DNA of 32,038 nt from Sulfurovum sp. (GTDB lineage: Bacteria > Campylobacterota > Campylobacteria > Campylobacterales > Sulfurovaceae): assembly GCA_027068435.1 (NCBI GenBank), contig JAMOTA010000033.1:1-32038 (forward strand), written 5' to 3'. Under the pieces are notes generated by a model, which worked only from the letters and a program-made list of their open reading frames with translations, did no database searches and was not told where the DNA came from. Numbering within the stretch: the first letter of the stretch is position 1; each line of letters begins with the position of its first letter. Positions 21,130-30,914 of this stretch are shown here, in pieces. Position numbers and translations under genes: made by a program.

Positions 21130-23298
21130 CTATTTCGATTCTAAATATTTTTTAATGGAGTCTATTAACTTTTGAGACTCTTTCTCATAGAGAACAATAT
21201 AGTTAGGAAGTAAATCTTGTTTATTATAAATCAAGCGTTGATAAATCTCATTAATAAGCTCATGCATATCATTTGCTCCAATAGCACCAGTTAAACCTTT
21301 TAAATCTATACAGAGCATTTTAATTTGTTCAAAACGATGCTCCTGTACTAACTTACTAAATACTTCACTACTTTTATCATAAGCATCTAAGAACTCTTTT
21401 AATATCTCCGTATAAAATGCTTCATTATTATTGGAGTACTGAATACCCGCAGAGATGTCTAAGATATTATTTTTATTCATTAACATTTTAGTATTTAATT
21501 TTTTATACTCTTTTACATCTGTTACGATAGGTGTATAATACATTTTAAATGCAGTATAGAGTTTACCTAATTCTAAAGGTTTAGTTAAATATGCATTCAT
21601 TCCATACTTAAATATTTTCTTCTTTTCACTCTCTAGTGCCAATGCCGTAAAAGCGACAATAGGAAGTCCATCAAATTTTTGATTGGTTCTTATCTGTTTT
21701 GTAGCCGTATAACCATCCATAACAGGCATATTTATATCCATAAGGACAATATCATAAACCCCTGCATTTTTATATACTAAATCTACAGCTTCTTCACCAT
21801 TATTGGCAATAGTGATTTTTATACCTGTGTCTTTTAAAATATTAGATAAAACTTTTTGATTAATCATATTATCTTCTACAATTAATAGATTCATGCCATT
21901 AAAGTTATGAAAACTATCTTGTATGACATTTGGCGTATCTAAGATAGCTGAACGATGCACATAGACTTTAGAGTTTAAAGATTCCTCTGGTTTTAGTTCA
22001 GCAACTCTTACTTTACTTTTTACCTTTTTAACAGTAAACATATCAATAATTAACTCAAAAATTCTCTCTTGATTTAATGGTTTACTCAGTGTTCTGTCAA
22101 TGAGAGGGTCTATTTTTTTACTATCATTTTTATTGAGTAGAGAGTTTAAAACTATAACCTTCAAATCTTGCTCTTTTTTTATCCTAGCTAAATAATTAAT
22201 TGTTTTTTCATCAAATAACACTTCATCTAAGATTACCATGTCATAAGCAGTAAGATTATAGGTATTTTTTAGATACTCCTCTTTTTCAACAACTTTTACA
22301 TCATGCCTAAAGTATGAGAACATTTTTTTAATAGCCAATGCTGAGTTATAATTAGTATCAACAATAAATACTTTTTTAACCATTAAAACTTTATTTGGGA
22401 GTCTATATTTTCTTTTATTTTTTATATCTTTAATGCAAAATGGTAAAGAGAGAATAAATGTTGTTCCTTTACCATGTGTGCTTTGAACTGCTAACTCACC
22501 ATTCATAATAGTAATAAGCTCTTTTGCTACAAAAAGCCCTAAACCAGTATATTCATTATTCTTTTCATCATATGAGGGAAGGAAAAGTGCTTCTAATGCC
22601 TCAGAACTTAACCCTAACCCCGTATCTGCAAGTTTAAATTGCAACTCTATCTTCTCATCGTATGAGCCAAACATACTTATCTCTAAAAGTACTTCTCCTT
22701 GACTTAGTTGATTCATAGTATGTTCAAGTAAGTTAATAAGAATTTTCTCTAAGTTAAGTGAATCACCCACTAGGTAACGAGGCACGCTATTATCTACATC
22801 AAAAACTAGTTCAACTTTACTTCCTTTAAATGTAGAACAGATAGATCCTGCTACTTCATTAAGTACATTATTTAAATTAAAATTCTCATTAACTATCTCA
22901 ACTTTTTTAGATTTTAATCGTAAAAATTCTATAAGGTCATTAGTGACATCTAACAACTTATTTTCCCCATTATCTGGGGAAACAATAGTCATCTCTTCTA
23001 TCTCATTGCCATCATGTATATTATCTTCAACCATGTTATGTATATTTTCACCCATTTTAGCTAGAAACAGACTTTGAGACTCTTCTATACGCTCTTGTTT
23101 ATTGAGCATTTTTTTATTTAACTCTTTAATAGTCATTATCTGTTTTGAAGAGACAAAAAGGATAGTAATTCCTACAAACCCTAGAACAAATACTGCTACC
23201 CATACCCAAAATGTATCAACTTCATTTATATCAACAGCAGAATCACCATAGACAAATGAGATAAAGCCAATTAAAAATACCCACACTATACTTTTCAT
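21130..23298 (-). CDS. Membrane hybrid sensor protein lacking both phospho-acceptor histidines (probable pseudokinase scaffold)
   Basis: 722 aa. Signal-like N-terminus and one membrane helix (about 30-50). The dimerisation helix reads SLFLAKMGENIHNM where kinases have N-M-S-H-E-I-R-T-P: the His position is Glu84. The HATPase is mostly intact (DTGLGLS, YTGLGLFVAKEL), though the N-box second Asn is His. A degenerate receiver (about 308-425) has only one of the acidic pair. A canonical receiver follows (LLIVEDNMINQ, Asp521 in VLMDINMPVMDG, FTA, TKPL). The C-terminal Hpt-like domain has CIDLKGLTGAIGA where the His should be; Ile664 takes its place. It could bind ATP and receive phosphate on Asp521 but not relay it by the usual route. 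Confidence 0.8.
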   Translation of the reverse strand: MKSIVWVFLIGFISFVYGDSAVDINEVDTFWVWVAVFVLGFVGITILFVSSKQIMTIKELNKKMLNKQERIEESQSLFLAKMGENIHNMVEDNIHDGNEIEEMTIVSPDNGENKLLDVTNDLIEFLRLKSKKVEIVNENFNLNNVLNEVAGSICSTFKGSKVELVFDVDNSVPRYLVGDSLNLEKILINLLEHTMNQLSQGEVLLEISMFGSYDEKIELQFKLADTGLGLSSEALEALFLPSYDEKNNEYTGLGLFVAKELITIMNGELAVQSTHGKGTTFILSLPFCIKDIKNKRKYRLPNKVLMVKKVFIVDTNYNSALAIKKMFSYFRHDVKVVEKEEYLKNTYNLTAYDMVILDEVLFDEKTINYLARIKKEQDLKVIVLNSLLNKNDSKKIDPLIDRTLSKPLNQERIFELIIDMFTVKKVKSKVRVAELKPEESLNSKVYVHRSAILDTPNVIQDSFHNFNGMNLLIVEDNMINQKVLSNILKDTGIKITIANNGEEAVDLVYKNAGVYDIVLMDINMPVMDGYTATKQIRTNQKFDGLPIVAFTALALESEKKKIFKYGMNAYLTKPLELGKLYTAFKMYYTPIVTDVKEYKKLNTKMLMNKNNILDISAGIQYSNNNEAFYTEILKEFLDAYDKSSEVFSKLVQEHRFEQIKMLCIDLKGLTGAIGANDMHELINEIYQRLIYNKQDLLPNYIVLYEKESQKLIDSIKKYLESK

Positions 23299-23356
23299 TT
23301 ATAAAATCCTTATTGTAAAACACAACTATATTTTACACTATTATTCTAAAATAAGC

Positions 23357-23362
23357 TATACT
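23357..23362 (+). promoter_or_regulatory. -10 element directly before ruvX (possible leaderless start)
   Basis: TATACT ends 6 bp before the ruvX ATG and TTACAC lies 18 bp upstream of it. No purine-rich ribosome site is seen in the 25 bp before the ATG, so the transcript may begin at or next to the start codon. Confidence 0.4.
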
Positions 23363-23368
23363 TACATT

Positions 23369-23755
23369 ATGAAATTAGCAAGTATAGACGTCGGTCTTAA
23401 ACGTATTGGAGTTGCCATCTGTCTTGATGGTAAAATAGCTGTTCCTCAAAATGCCATTTTAAGGAAAAATCGCAATCAGGCTGCAAGAGATATTAATACT
23501 TTTTTACAAGAGTGGGAGGTAGAAAAACTCGTCGTAGGCTTGCCCCTTGATGCAGATAACTCAGAAGAGATGCAAAGACGTATTGAACACTTTGTTTCAC
23601 TCTTAGAACTTAGCATCCCTATAGCATATCAAGATGAACAAAACTCAAGTGTTGAAGCTAAAGAGCTTACTATGGGGGTGTTTAAACATAAAAGAGATGG
23701 GAAGATAGACTCCATAGCTGCAAAGATTATTTTGGAGAGGTATCTTAAGATTTAA
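23369..23755 (+). CDS. ruvX: RuvX/YqgF, RNase H-fold 16S rRNA maturation nuclease
   Basis: 128 aa. Opens LASIDVGLKRIGVAI (first catalytic Asp), has KLVVGLPLDAD and closes with AYQDEQNSSVEAKE and KHKRDGKIDSIAAKIILERYL, carrying the later acidic residues. YqgF is proposed to trim the 16S rRNA 5' end and was earlier considered a Holliday-junction resolvase. In Campylobacter it stands beside dprA; here a GH3 gene and a thioredoxin gene separate them. Its stop codon lies inside a strong terminator hairpin. Confidence 0.9.
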   Translation: MKLASIDVGLKRIGVAICLDGKIAVPQNAILRKNRNQAARDINTFLQEWEVEKLVVGLPLDADNSEEMQRRIEHFVSLLELSIPIAYQDEQNSSVEAKELTMGVFKHKRDGKIDSIAAKIILERYLKI

Positions 23756-23766
23756 GATACCTTTTA
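23738..23766 (+). terminator. Rho-independent terminator overlapping the ruvX stop
   Basis: AGGTATCTTAA, three bases, TTAAGATACCT: 11-bp perfect arms (23738-23748, 23752-23762), followed by TTT. The hairpin includes the last ruvX codons and its TAA. Confidence 0.65.
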
Positions 23767-23775
23767 AAAAGAGCT

Positions 23776-24867
23776 TTATAACTTTTGTTTCAATTTCTGA
23801 ATACGTCTATAAGCACTGTTAATACTCTCTTCTTTTACTGCCTCAGATTTCACAAGTGAAACAATAGTATCTACAAGTTTTTTAGTACTTTTTACCTTTT
23901 CAGGATCAAGTTGATTACCTATAAGTAAAATATCGTCTCCTGCGTTTATAGCCAGTTTAAGTGTACTTTTTAATCCATATTTTTTACTAATAGCACCCAT
24001 TTGCAAATCATCTGTAATAACTACACCCTTGTAGCCTAATTTTTTACGTAACAGTCCATTAATCGTTTTAGAAGAAAGGCTTGCAGGATACTTTACATCT
24101 ATTTTTTTATTAAAAACATGGGCTACCATAACTGTATCTGCACTATTTTTTAATAAACTATAAGGTTCTAACTCTACCTTTTTCCAAAGATTTGTTACAT
24201 CTACAAAACCTTTATGCGTATCACCCACAGATGAGCCATGCCCAGGGAAATGTTTTAGTGAAGTAAGTACACCATTACTATGCATAGCCTTTATAAATGT
24301 CTTTGCATAAGATGCTACTACTTTTGGATCTTTTCCAAATGAACGTCCTAGACCATGAATAACATGATTCTTTTTGTTAATATCTAAATCAACCACAGGG
24401 GCTAAATCATAATTGATACCTACGCTTTTAAGCTCTTTGCTCATCTGCTTGTATGTGTTATAAATTTGACTTTGATCCATTTTTACTACATCAGAAGCTT
24501 TAGGAAATTTTCCATAAAAACCATATTTATGCTTAAGTCTTTGTACTCTACCACCCTCTTGGTCAACAGCTATCAGAAGTTTACCATCATGACTACATGA
24601 TTGTAACTGTTTTGTTAGTTTTCTTACTTGTGCTTTTGAGAAGATATTTTTAGGTTTGGACTTATTAGTTGGATTATAGTCAAAAAGTATAACAGACCCA
24701 ATATTATAGTTTTTTATATCTTTACATATCTGACTATTTGGAAGTGCTGTTGTTCCATAAAATCCAATCATTAACATTTGACCTATTTTTTGTTCTAATG
24801 GTAAAGCCATAGAAGAGACTGAAAATACTATGGACAAACCCACACTTATTAAAAAATTTCTTATCAT
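23776..24867 (-). CDS. Secreted GH3 glycosidase (NagZ-like beta-N-acetylhexosaminidase)
   Basis: 363 aa with an N-terminal signal peptide (about 1-22, ending SMALP). The GH3 domain is complete: KIGQMLMIGFYGT, LIAVDQEGGRVQRL, NYDLAPVVDLDIN, LGRSFGKDP, LKHFPGHGSS...DTHKG (the His/Asp acid-base loop of NagZ-type enzymes), and VVITDDLQMGAI with the nucleophilic Asp. It should remove N-acetylglucosamine from peptidoglycan fragments. E. coli NagZ is cytoplasmic; the signal peptide suggests a periplasmic role here. It converges with ruvX and diverges from the thioredoxin gene. Confidence 0.88.
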   Translation of the reverse strand: MIRNFLISVGLSIVFSVSSMALPLEQKIGQMLMIGFYGTTALPNSQICKDIKNYNIGSVILFDYNPTNKSKPKNIFSKAQVRKLTKQLQSCSHDGKLLIAVDQEGGRVQRLKHKYGFYGKFPKASDVVKMDQSQIYNTYKQMSKELKSVGINYDLAPVVDLDINKKNHVIHGLGRSFGKDPKVVASYAKTFIKAMHSNGVLTSLKHFPGHGSSVGDTHKGFVDVTNLWKKVELEPYSLLKNSADTVMVAHVFNKKIDVKYPASLSSKTINGLLRKKLGYKGVVITDDLQMGAISKKYGLKSTLKLAINAGDDILLIGNQLDPEKVKSTKKLVDTIVSLVKSEAVKEESINSAYRRIQKLKQKL

Positions 24868-24950
24868 TAAATATCCTTAGTTTATCAACTATATAATTAT
24901 AGTAAACTCTTATTAGTGTACGGTTAACCCAAAATGATTATAATTCTCAC

Positions 24951-25057
24951 ATAAGAGCATCAACCTAAGAAAACATTTGATTTCTTCCTCATTTTATTAC
25001 TTGTTTTCTTCTAATCTAGAATTTTTTCTTCCTCCTTTTAATCTTCTTGATGCTCTT
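24951..25057. repeat. Nested inverted repeats in the divergent intergenic region
   Basis: Outer arms AAGAGCATCAA (24953-24963) and TTGATGCTCTT (25047-25057); inner arms AAGAAAACA (24967-24975) and TGTTTTCTT (25002-25010). TTTCTTCCTC is also repeated directly at 24981-24990 and 25025-25034. The 261-bp gap otherwise holds TATAAT at 25085-25090 for the thioredoxin gene and a reverse TATAAT near 24895 for the GH3 gene. The function of the fold is unknown. Confidence 0.6.
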
Positions 25058-25128
25058 TTATCCTCTATTTACATCTCATTAATGTATAATCCCTATACTA
25101 CGTTATAAAATATACAAAGGTTTCTTTT

Positions 25129-25689
25129 ATGAAAAAATTATTTACACTTACTCTACTAATCTATTCACTCTTCACTTTTGCACAAGCTGAACAAAATGTT
25201 ACAAGAGCTGTTACAAAAGCACCTGAACAGCCTAAAATGACTATTACGGATGTTAAAGGTATCTCTTATGAAATCACAGGTACTGAAGAGGGATTTAATG
25301 TTAAAGGGCTAGAAGGAAAAATCATTTTTCTTGAATTTTTTGGACATAGATGCCCACCATGTTTAAAATCTATCCCTGAACTTACAAAGTTTCAAGAGAA
25401 ACATAAAGATAATTTAGCCATTATCTCTATTGAAGTTCAAGGTTACAGCAATGAAAATCTTGCAAAATTTGTAAAAAGAAAAGGGATGAACTACATTGTT
25501 GTAGCAGATGAAAAAGCTGGAAGCTTTACAAACTATATTGCACAAAGAGCAGAGTGGCAAGGAAGTATTCCTTTCCTTATTGCATTAGATGCTAAAGGTA
25601 CTGTACAGTTTGTTCAAGCAGGAAGACTTCCAGAAGCTGCTCTTGAAGAACTACTCAAACAGCTCACTACCAAAGTAACTACTAAATAG
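25129..25689 (+). CDS. Periplasmic TlpA-like thioredoxin
   Basis: 186 aa with a signal peptide (about 1-20, ending FAQA). The thioredoxin fold begins about residue 45; the active site is Cys75-Pro-Pro-Cys78 in FFGHRCPPCLKSIPEL, and the cis-Pro loop is GSIPFLIALD. C-P-P-C is common in TlpA/ResA-type reductases acting on apocytochromes or other periplasmic thiols. The linker after the signal peptide is rich in Thr, Lys and Pro. Monocistronic: divergent from the GH3 gene and convergent with dprA. Confidence 0.9.
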   Translation: MKKLFTLTLLIYSLFTFAQAEQNVTRAVTKAPEQPKMTITDVKGISYEITGTEEGFNVKGLEGKIIFLEFFGHRCPPCLKSIPELTKFQEKHKDNLAIISIEVQGYSNENLAKFVKRKGMNYIVVADEKAGSFTNYIAQRAEWQGSIPFLIALDAKGTVQFVQAGRLPEAALEELLKQLTTKVTTK

Positions 25690-25695
25690 TACTTA

Positions 25696-26469
25696 CTATA
25701 AACTTACGATACCATTGTGTATCGTAATAATTCCCTCTAGTTCTGCTTCATATACTCTATCTCCAAACTTCTTAACAGCACTTTCAAAAGTAGGTAGGGT
25801 TTGACAGAAATAAAAAAACTCATCTTTATCGACACTACTACTTGGTGCTTGTCCAAACCTAGAAGCAAAAAGTTCTACATCAGTTATAGCTGTTGCTTTA
25901 CCTTCACGTAAAAGCATATTAGTACCCGAACTATCACTAAGCCTTTGAGGTAAAACAAATATCTGCTTTCCCATTTTTAGAGCATACTCCACAGAACGCA
26001 TCGTACCACTATCTAACTCAGCTTCAGTGACTATGAGTAACTCACCAAGGGCAACTACAAGTTCATTGCGTACAACAAAGCTCCAGCTCCTAGCTTTAAC
26101 ACCATCGTTAAATTGACTTAAGACTAATCCCTGCTTCTCTATAGACTCTATAAGTCCTCTGTTGACTACAGGATAGCGTATATCTAATCCATTGGCAACT
26201 ACTGCTATGGTATTAGATGCTCCTGCTCCTGTGTGTGCTATGGCATCTACACCCATAGCTGCTCCACTTACTACACTTACACCTCTTTTTGCTAAAGCAT
26301 TTGCTATACTATGGGTAAACTGTTTTGTATATGTTGAGGGTCTTCGTGTTCCAACCAATGAGACTTTAGGACGTTTTAACAATCCTAAATCTCCTCTATA
26401 AAAAAGCACCGATGGGTACTTTTTCATTGCTTGTAGTTCGCTGATTTCATAAGGGACATTGAGGCTCAT
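25696..26469 (-). CDS. dprA: DprA, DNA-processing protein for natural transformation
   Basis: 257 aa, only the Rossmann core without the N-terminal SAM or C-terminal winged-helix domains of larger DprA. Visible motifs are VSLVGTRRPS, VVSGAAMGVDAIAHTGA, VVANGLDIRYP, the SQF stretch, RNELVVALGELLIVTEAELDSGTMRSVEYAL and LPQRLSDSSGTNMLL. It loads RecA on incoming single-stranded DNA. A GTATCGTA/TACGATAC inverted repeat (25705-25726) lies within its last codons and could act as a terminator for the convergent thioredoxin gene. Its presence suggests natural competence. Confidence 0.93.
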   Translation of the reverse strand: MSLNVPYEISELQAMKKYPSVLFYRGDLGLLKRPKVSLVGTRRPSTYTKQFTHSIANALAKRGVSVVSGAAMGVDAIAHTGAGASNTIAVVANGLDIRYPVVNRGLIESIEKQGLVLSQFNDGVKARSWSFVVRNELVVALGELLIVTEAELDSGTMRSVEYALKMGKQIFVLPQRLSDSSGTNMLLREGKATAITDVELFASRFGQAPSSSVDKDEFFYFCQTLPTFESAVKKFGDRVYEAELEGIITIHNGIVSL

Positions 26470-26542
26470 AAATTACCTTTTTAACTATCATAGCAGAGTT
26501 AGAGTGTGATGTTTAAAAGTATGTCAAATTGTTATATTTTAC

Positions 26543-27877
26543 CTATATCATCCAAGACCATATAAAATATGCGCTAAATGAGAGTACAACCACACCTATA
26601 AAGTTTAACTTTAAACCCATAGAAGCCATCTCCTTAATACTTATAACTCGTGAACTCATAACAATAGCATTTGGAGGCGTAGCAATAGGTAGCATGAAAG
26701 CATAAGACGCGGCTACAGTAGCTACCATAAGAAGCATCGTACCCTCATTTTCAGGCATCAGTTTTGCAAACTCATAAAAAATAGGTATAGCGATGGAAGT
26801 AAGTGCTGTATTACTCGTAACTTCAGTTGAAAACGTCACAAATAGTGCAACCACTACTACCATCCAAAATAGTGGTAAGGTAGAGATGAATGTTAATTTA
26901 TTTGCTATATCTGATGCTAAGCCTGTTTGAGCAAATGCTGCTGCTATACTAAAACCTGCACCAAAAAGGAATATAATTTCATAAGGCATATTGCGTGTAT
27001 CTTCCCATGTTAAAAAACCTACCTTAGGCATAAACATTAAAAGTCCAAAACTAAGCAGTACAAGTTTTTCATTAAGAGCCATCCCAAATGTCTGTTTCAT
27101 AAAAGTGTTACCTATAAGTACTGCTGCCAAAGATACGATTATTATATAGAGTCTTTTTTGAGAGGTAGTCAAAATACTCACTTCATGCTCAACATCATCT
27201 ACACATTCATTATGGACGCCTATAGAGAGTATCCAAGGAATAATAAGTAGCATGAGTCCCACAACAGGAAGCATCATAAGTACCCACTCTCCAAAAGCCA
27301 AAGTAGGCAATGCATGCTCCTCTAAAAACCCTAATAGTATCAGATTTGGAGCAGTACCTATGGGGGTTAAGATACCTCCTACACTAGCTCCATACGCTGT
27401 AGCTAATAAAAATCTTACTTTTAATCTTACATTTTCACTTAAAAAGAGTGCAATAGGCATAAGCATAAGTGTAATCGTTGTATTAGAAAGAATCGAACTC
27501 AACAGTGCTGAAGTAATAGCCAAAGCATAAATAATACCTCTCGCAGTTTTAGGAAAGAAACTAAGTAATTTTGCAGAGAAGTATTTATGTAATCCTATCT
27601 TTTCAATGGCTATAGCTAACATAAAACCACCTAAGAATAAAAAGATAATAGACTTAGAGTAATTTGCTGTTACTGTATTAGTATTTAATATACTAAAAAT
27701 AGGAAAAAGTATAATAGGTAATATAGAGACTACACCTAAAGGTAAAGCTTCATTTGTCCACAAAGTCACTAAAAAAGCAACAAGACCTATAAGAGTAGCA
27801 TGTTGCATACTAAAATCTAACAATGCCAACAGATAAAAAAAACTACCTACTGCTATTGCAATAGCTATACCTCGCAT
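26543..27877 (-). CDS. DASS/SLC13-family anion transporter
   Basis: 444 aa, about 11-12 membrane segments. Both SNT substrate/Na motifs are present: LSSILSNTTITLML in the first half and TEVTSNTALTSIAIP in the second. GGILTPIGTAPNLILLG and LPIATPPNAIVM complete the pseudo-twofold repeat. The family moves dicarboxylates, citrate, sulfate or phosphate with sodium; the substrate cannot be read here. A W-T-N-E-A-L-P motif opens the first repeat. Its ATG overlaps the stop of the upstream deacetylase-like gene by one base. Confidence 0.88.
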   Translation of the reverse strand: MRGIAIAIAVGSFFYLLALLDFSMQHATLIGLVAFLVTLWTNEALPLGVVSILPIILFPIFSILNTNTVTANYSKSIIFLFLGGFMLAIAIEKIGLHKYFSAKLLSFFPKTARGIIYALAITSALLSSILSNTTITLMLMPIALFLSENVRLKVRFLLATAYGASVGGILTPIGTAPNLILLGFLEEHALPTLAFGEWVLMMLPVVGLMLLIIPWILSIGVHNECVDDVEHEVSILTTSQKRLYIIIVSLAAVLIGNTFMKQTFGMALNEKLVLLSFGLLMFMPKVGFLTWEDTRNMPYEIIFLFGAGFSIAAAFAQTGLASDIANKLTFISTLPLFWMVVVVALFVTFSTEVTSNTALTSIAIPIFYEFAKLMPENEGTMLLMVATVAASYAFMLPIATPPNAIVMSSRVISIKEMASMGLKLNFIGVVVLSFSAYFIWSWMI

Positions 27878-28950
27878 TATTTTTCTTCTTCAAAAAGTTC
27901 ATCCATATAGACAACCTCAACATCTTTAAGTATATGTTTTGCTGATCTTAATGCTCTCATTGTAGCACGATGTGGATGTCCAATTGCTATAGCATAACCC
28001 TTCTTTTTTGCTATTCTTACAACTCTTCTAAGCTGTTTATGAATACTAGAAACCCTACGCTGATTATCTATAAATATGTCTCTACCTACATATGTATCTT
28101 TAAACTGTTTTGCAACTTCACGTACTTTTGAACTTCCTATAGTACGACTATCTACAAAGATAAAACCCTCCTTACGCAGAGCAGCGTAAAGTCTATATGT
28201 CGCTTTATAATCACGTGTAAATTTAGAACCTATATGATTATTAATATAATGTGCTGTAGGAAAGAGCTTACGTATCTCTTTTACCCTATTTTCTATAGTC
28301 TTTTTTGTATCATTTTTCATCAACACGGTATGATATTTATCGTAGCGTTTACCAGATTCTAAAGGTAAATGTACCATATAATGTTCTAACCCTTCTGCCA
28401 ATTTATGGTTCTGTGTAGAGTACTTATATGGAGGGAAAATAGAAGGTGTTGCATTCATCGGCAACTCTTTAATCTTACGTAATTGTTTTGCAGAACAGAC
28501 ATCATCAATAATAATAACAAGTTTTGGTTTACCATTTTCAAGAGGATGAAATTTAAGTTTTCCAACTCTTTTTATATGTAAAGGTTTTTTTACCTCTTCA
28601 ATTTTAACCACTTCTTCAACTTTAGGTAAAGTCTCTTTTAAAACTTTTTCCTCTTTGATATGCTTCTCTTTGATTTTTTTCTCTTTAATTGACTCTATTT
28701 TAGATAACTCTTCTAGGAATTCCAATCCCATATGTTTTTGAGGAACTTTCACAACTTTAATTTGTTCTAATCCATCTCTTTTACCAAGATTATAACTAAA
28801 TACTAATGCTGAGGCTATTAGAACAATAATAAAAGAAAACAAAAGCTTATGCCATAAACTATACCTCTCTACCGGTTTATTTACACGTTTTTTTTTCACT
28901 ACTCTTTTAGTTATGGTTTTATTCTGAACTTTAGGTGCCATAGGTATCAC
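27877..28950 (-). CDS. Divergent polysaccharide deacetylase (YibQ-like), membrane anchored
   Basis: 357 aa. A basic N-terminus, one membrane helix (about 33-52) and a Lys/Glu-rich coiled segment (about 75-125) lead to the deacetylase fold (about 130-357): KLVIIIDDVCS, MNATPSIFPP, MVHLPLES, YINNHIGSKFT, FIFVDSRTIGSS and IAIGHPH. This is the YibQ/DUF610 group, distinct from classical NodB enzymes; its substrate is unclear. The Campylobacter counterpart also lies between ilvC and dprA. It is probably the first gene of a two-gene operon with the transporter. Confidence 0.85.
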   Translation of the reverse strand: MIPMAPKVQNKTITKRVVKKKRVNKPVERYSLWHKLLFSFIIVLIASALVFSYNLGKRDGLEQIKVVKVPQKHMGLEFLEELSKIESIKEKKIKEKHIKEEKVLKETLPKVEEVVKIEEVKKPLHIKRVGKLKFHPLENGKPKLVIIIDDVCSAKQLRKIKELPMNATPSIFPPYKYSTQNHKLAEGLEHYMVHLPLESGKRYDKYHTVLMKNDTKKTIENRVKEIRKLFPTAHYINNHIGSKFTRDYKATYRLYAALRKEGFIFVDSRTIGSSKVREVAKQFKDTYVGRDIFIDNQRRVSSIHKQLRRVVRIAKKKGYAIAIGHPHRATMRALRSAKHILKDVEVVYMDELFEEEK

Positions 28951-29055
28951 TTAATATTAGATTTTAATTATTATATCTAAAAAAATTTATATAAATTATG
29001 ATTAGCTTATAAAGATGTGGTAAGTTGAGATTAGATATGTATATTAAAAAGAAGT

Positions 29056-29087
29056 TACAGTAAACTAAATATATTTAGTTTACTGTA
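29056..29087 (-). terminator. ilvC terminator: perfect 32-bp palindrome
   Basis: From TACAGTAAACTAAATA the sequence continues as its exact reverse complement, giving 16-bp arms with no loop. Transcribed from ilvC it is followed by CTTCTTTTT, as in an intrinsic terminator. It starts 18 bp beyond the ilvC stop. Being fully symmetric, it could also serve as a protein-binding site. Confidence 0.7.
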
Positions 29088-29104
29088 GATTTGAAGGTTT
29101 AAAA

Positions 29105-30130
<1,026 letters not shown>

Positions 30131-30161
30131 TTATTATCCTTGATAGAGTAAAATTTTCGCG

Positions 30162-30189
30162 ATTATATCCAAATTATGCTTATTACAAT
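30162..30189 (-). promoter_or_regulatory. ilvC promoter
   Basis: On the minus strand TTGTAA (30189-30184), 16 bp, TATAAT (30167-30162). The -10 ends 31 bp before the ATG, and AAGGA precedes the start. Confidence 0.6.
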
Positions 30190-30275
30190 AAATTTTAATA
30201 GAGAATATAAGTATATTTATAGATAACTTTTAACAAGATAGTAAAAATACCTAAATTTAGTACAAACTTATTATA

Positions 30276-30914
30276 CTACTTTGAAAAGTGCTGATAATCT
30301 TTAATGGTTCTCCAGTCACCACCCCATTTCCAGCCATACTTTTCAAATATCTTTGTCGCTTTATCATGTTTAAGTAGTACAGCTTTGTCTGCACTACTTC
30401 TATTTTTATGTACTCTTTTTTTATATTTTAATGATGCTTTATGGCTAATACGTCCATTTCTTGATATATATGGGTTCTCTATAGGGTTAATATCTATCGC
30501 TTTTCCATAAGAGTGTTTTGACCATTTTTTAGAACCAGTGGCATTGCGACAGTTAAATGCTGATGTATTATCTGCCTCTATAGAGTCCCAGTCACTCCCT
30601 TTATAGTCACTCACAAGTCTCATCTTTTTAATAGGATACCCTACTTTGTATAGTGCTTTAAAAATCTCTGTAAGCTCTATAGAGACAGACTTATGAACCA
30701 CAAGCTCACCCATACGCTCACTACCTTTAAAATCTATATACTTCACACGCAGATAACGTAAATCATTTAAGGAGACAGGACAGCCTCTTCTCCATGAGTT
30801 ACCTTTTATCATACGTTTTTCAATCTTTGGAGATATGTGTGAAATATCAGATTCAAAATTTGCAAAAAGTGCTGTAAATGAAAAAATACAACTCCATACT
30901 AGATATTTTTTCAT
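30276..30914 (-). CDS. M15-family peptidoglycan peptidase, secreted
   Basis: 212 aa with a signal peptide (about 1-18, ending ALFA). The C-terminal M15 domain has SKHSYGKAIDINP, giving the H-x6-D zinc ligands, and ends GWKWGGDWRTIKDYQHF, with the D-x-x-H-F ligand and catalytic pattern of M15C / endolysin-type L-alanyl-D-glutamate or D-Ala-D-Ala peptidases. It probably cuts peptide stems of peptidoglycan in the periplasm. Its ATG overlaps the arginine kinase stop by 4 bp, so the two are translated from one message despite unrelated functions. Confidence 0.85.
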   Translation of the reverse strand: MKKYLVWSCIFSFTALFANFESDISHISPKIEKRMIKGNSWRRGCPVSLNDLRYLRVKYIDFKGSERMGELVVHKSVSIELTEIFKALYKVGYPIKKMRLVSDYKGSDWDSIEADNTSAFNCRNATGSKKWSKHSYGKAIDINPIENPYISRNGRISHKASLKYKKRVHKNRSSADKAVLLKHDKATKIFEKYGWKWGGDWRTIKDYQHFSK

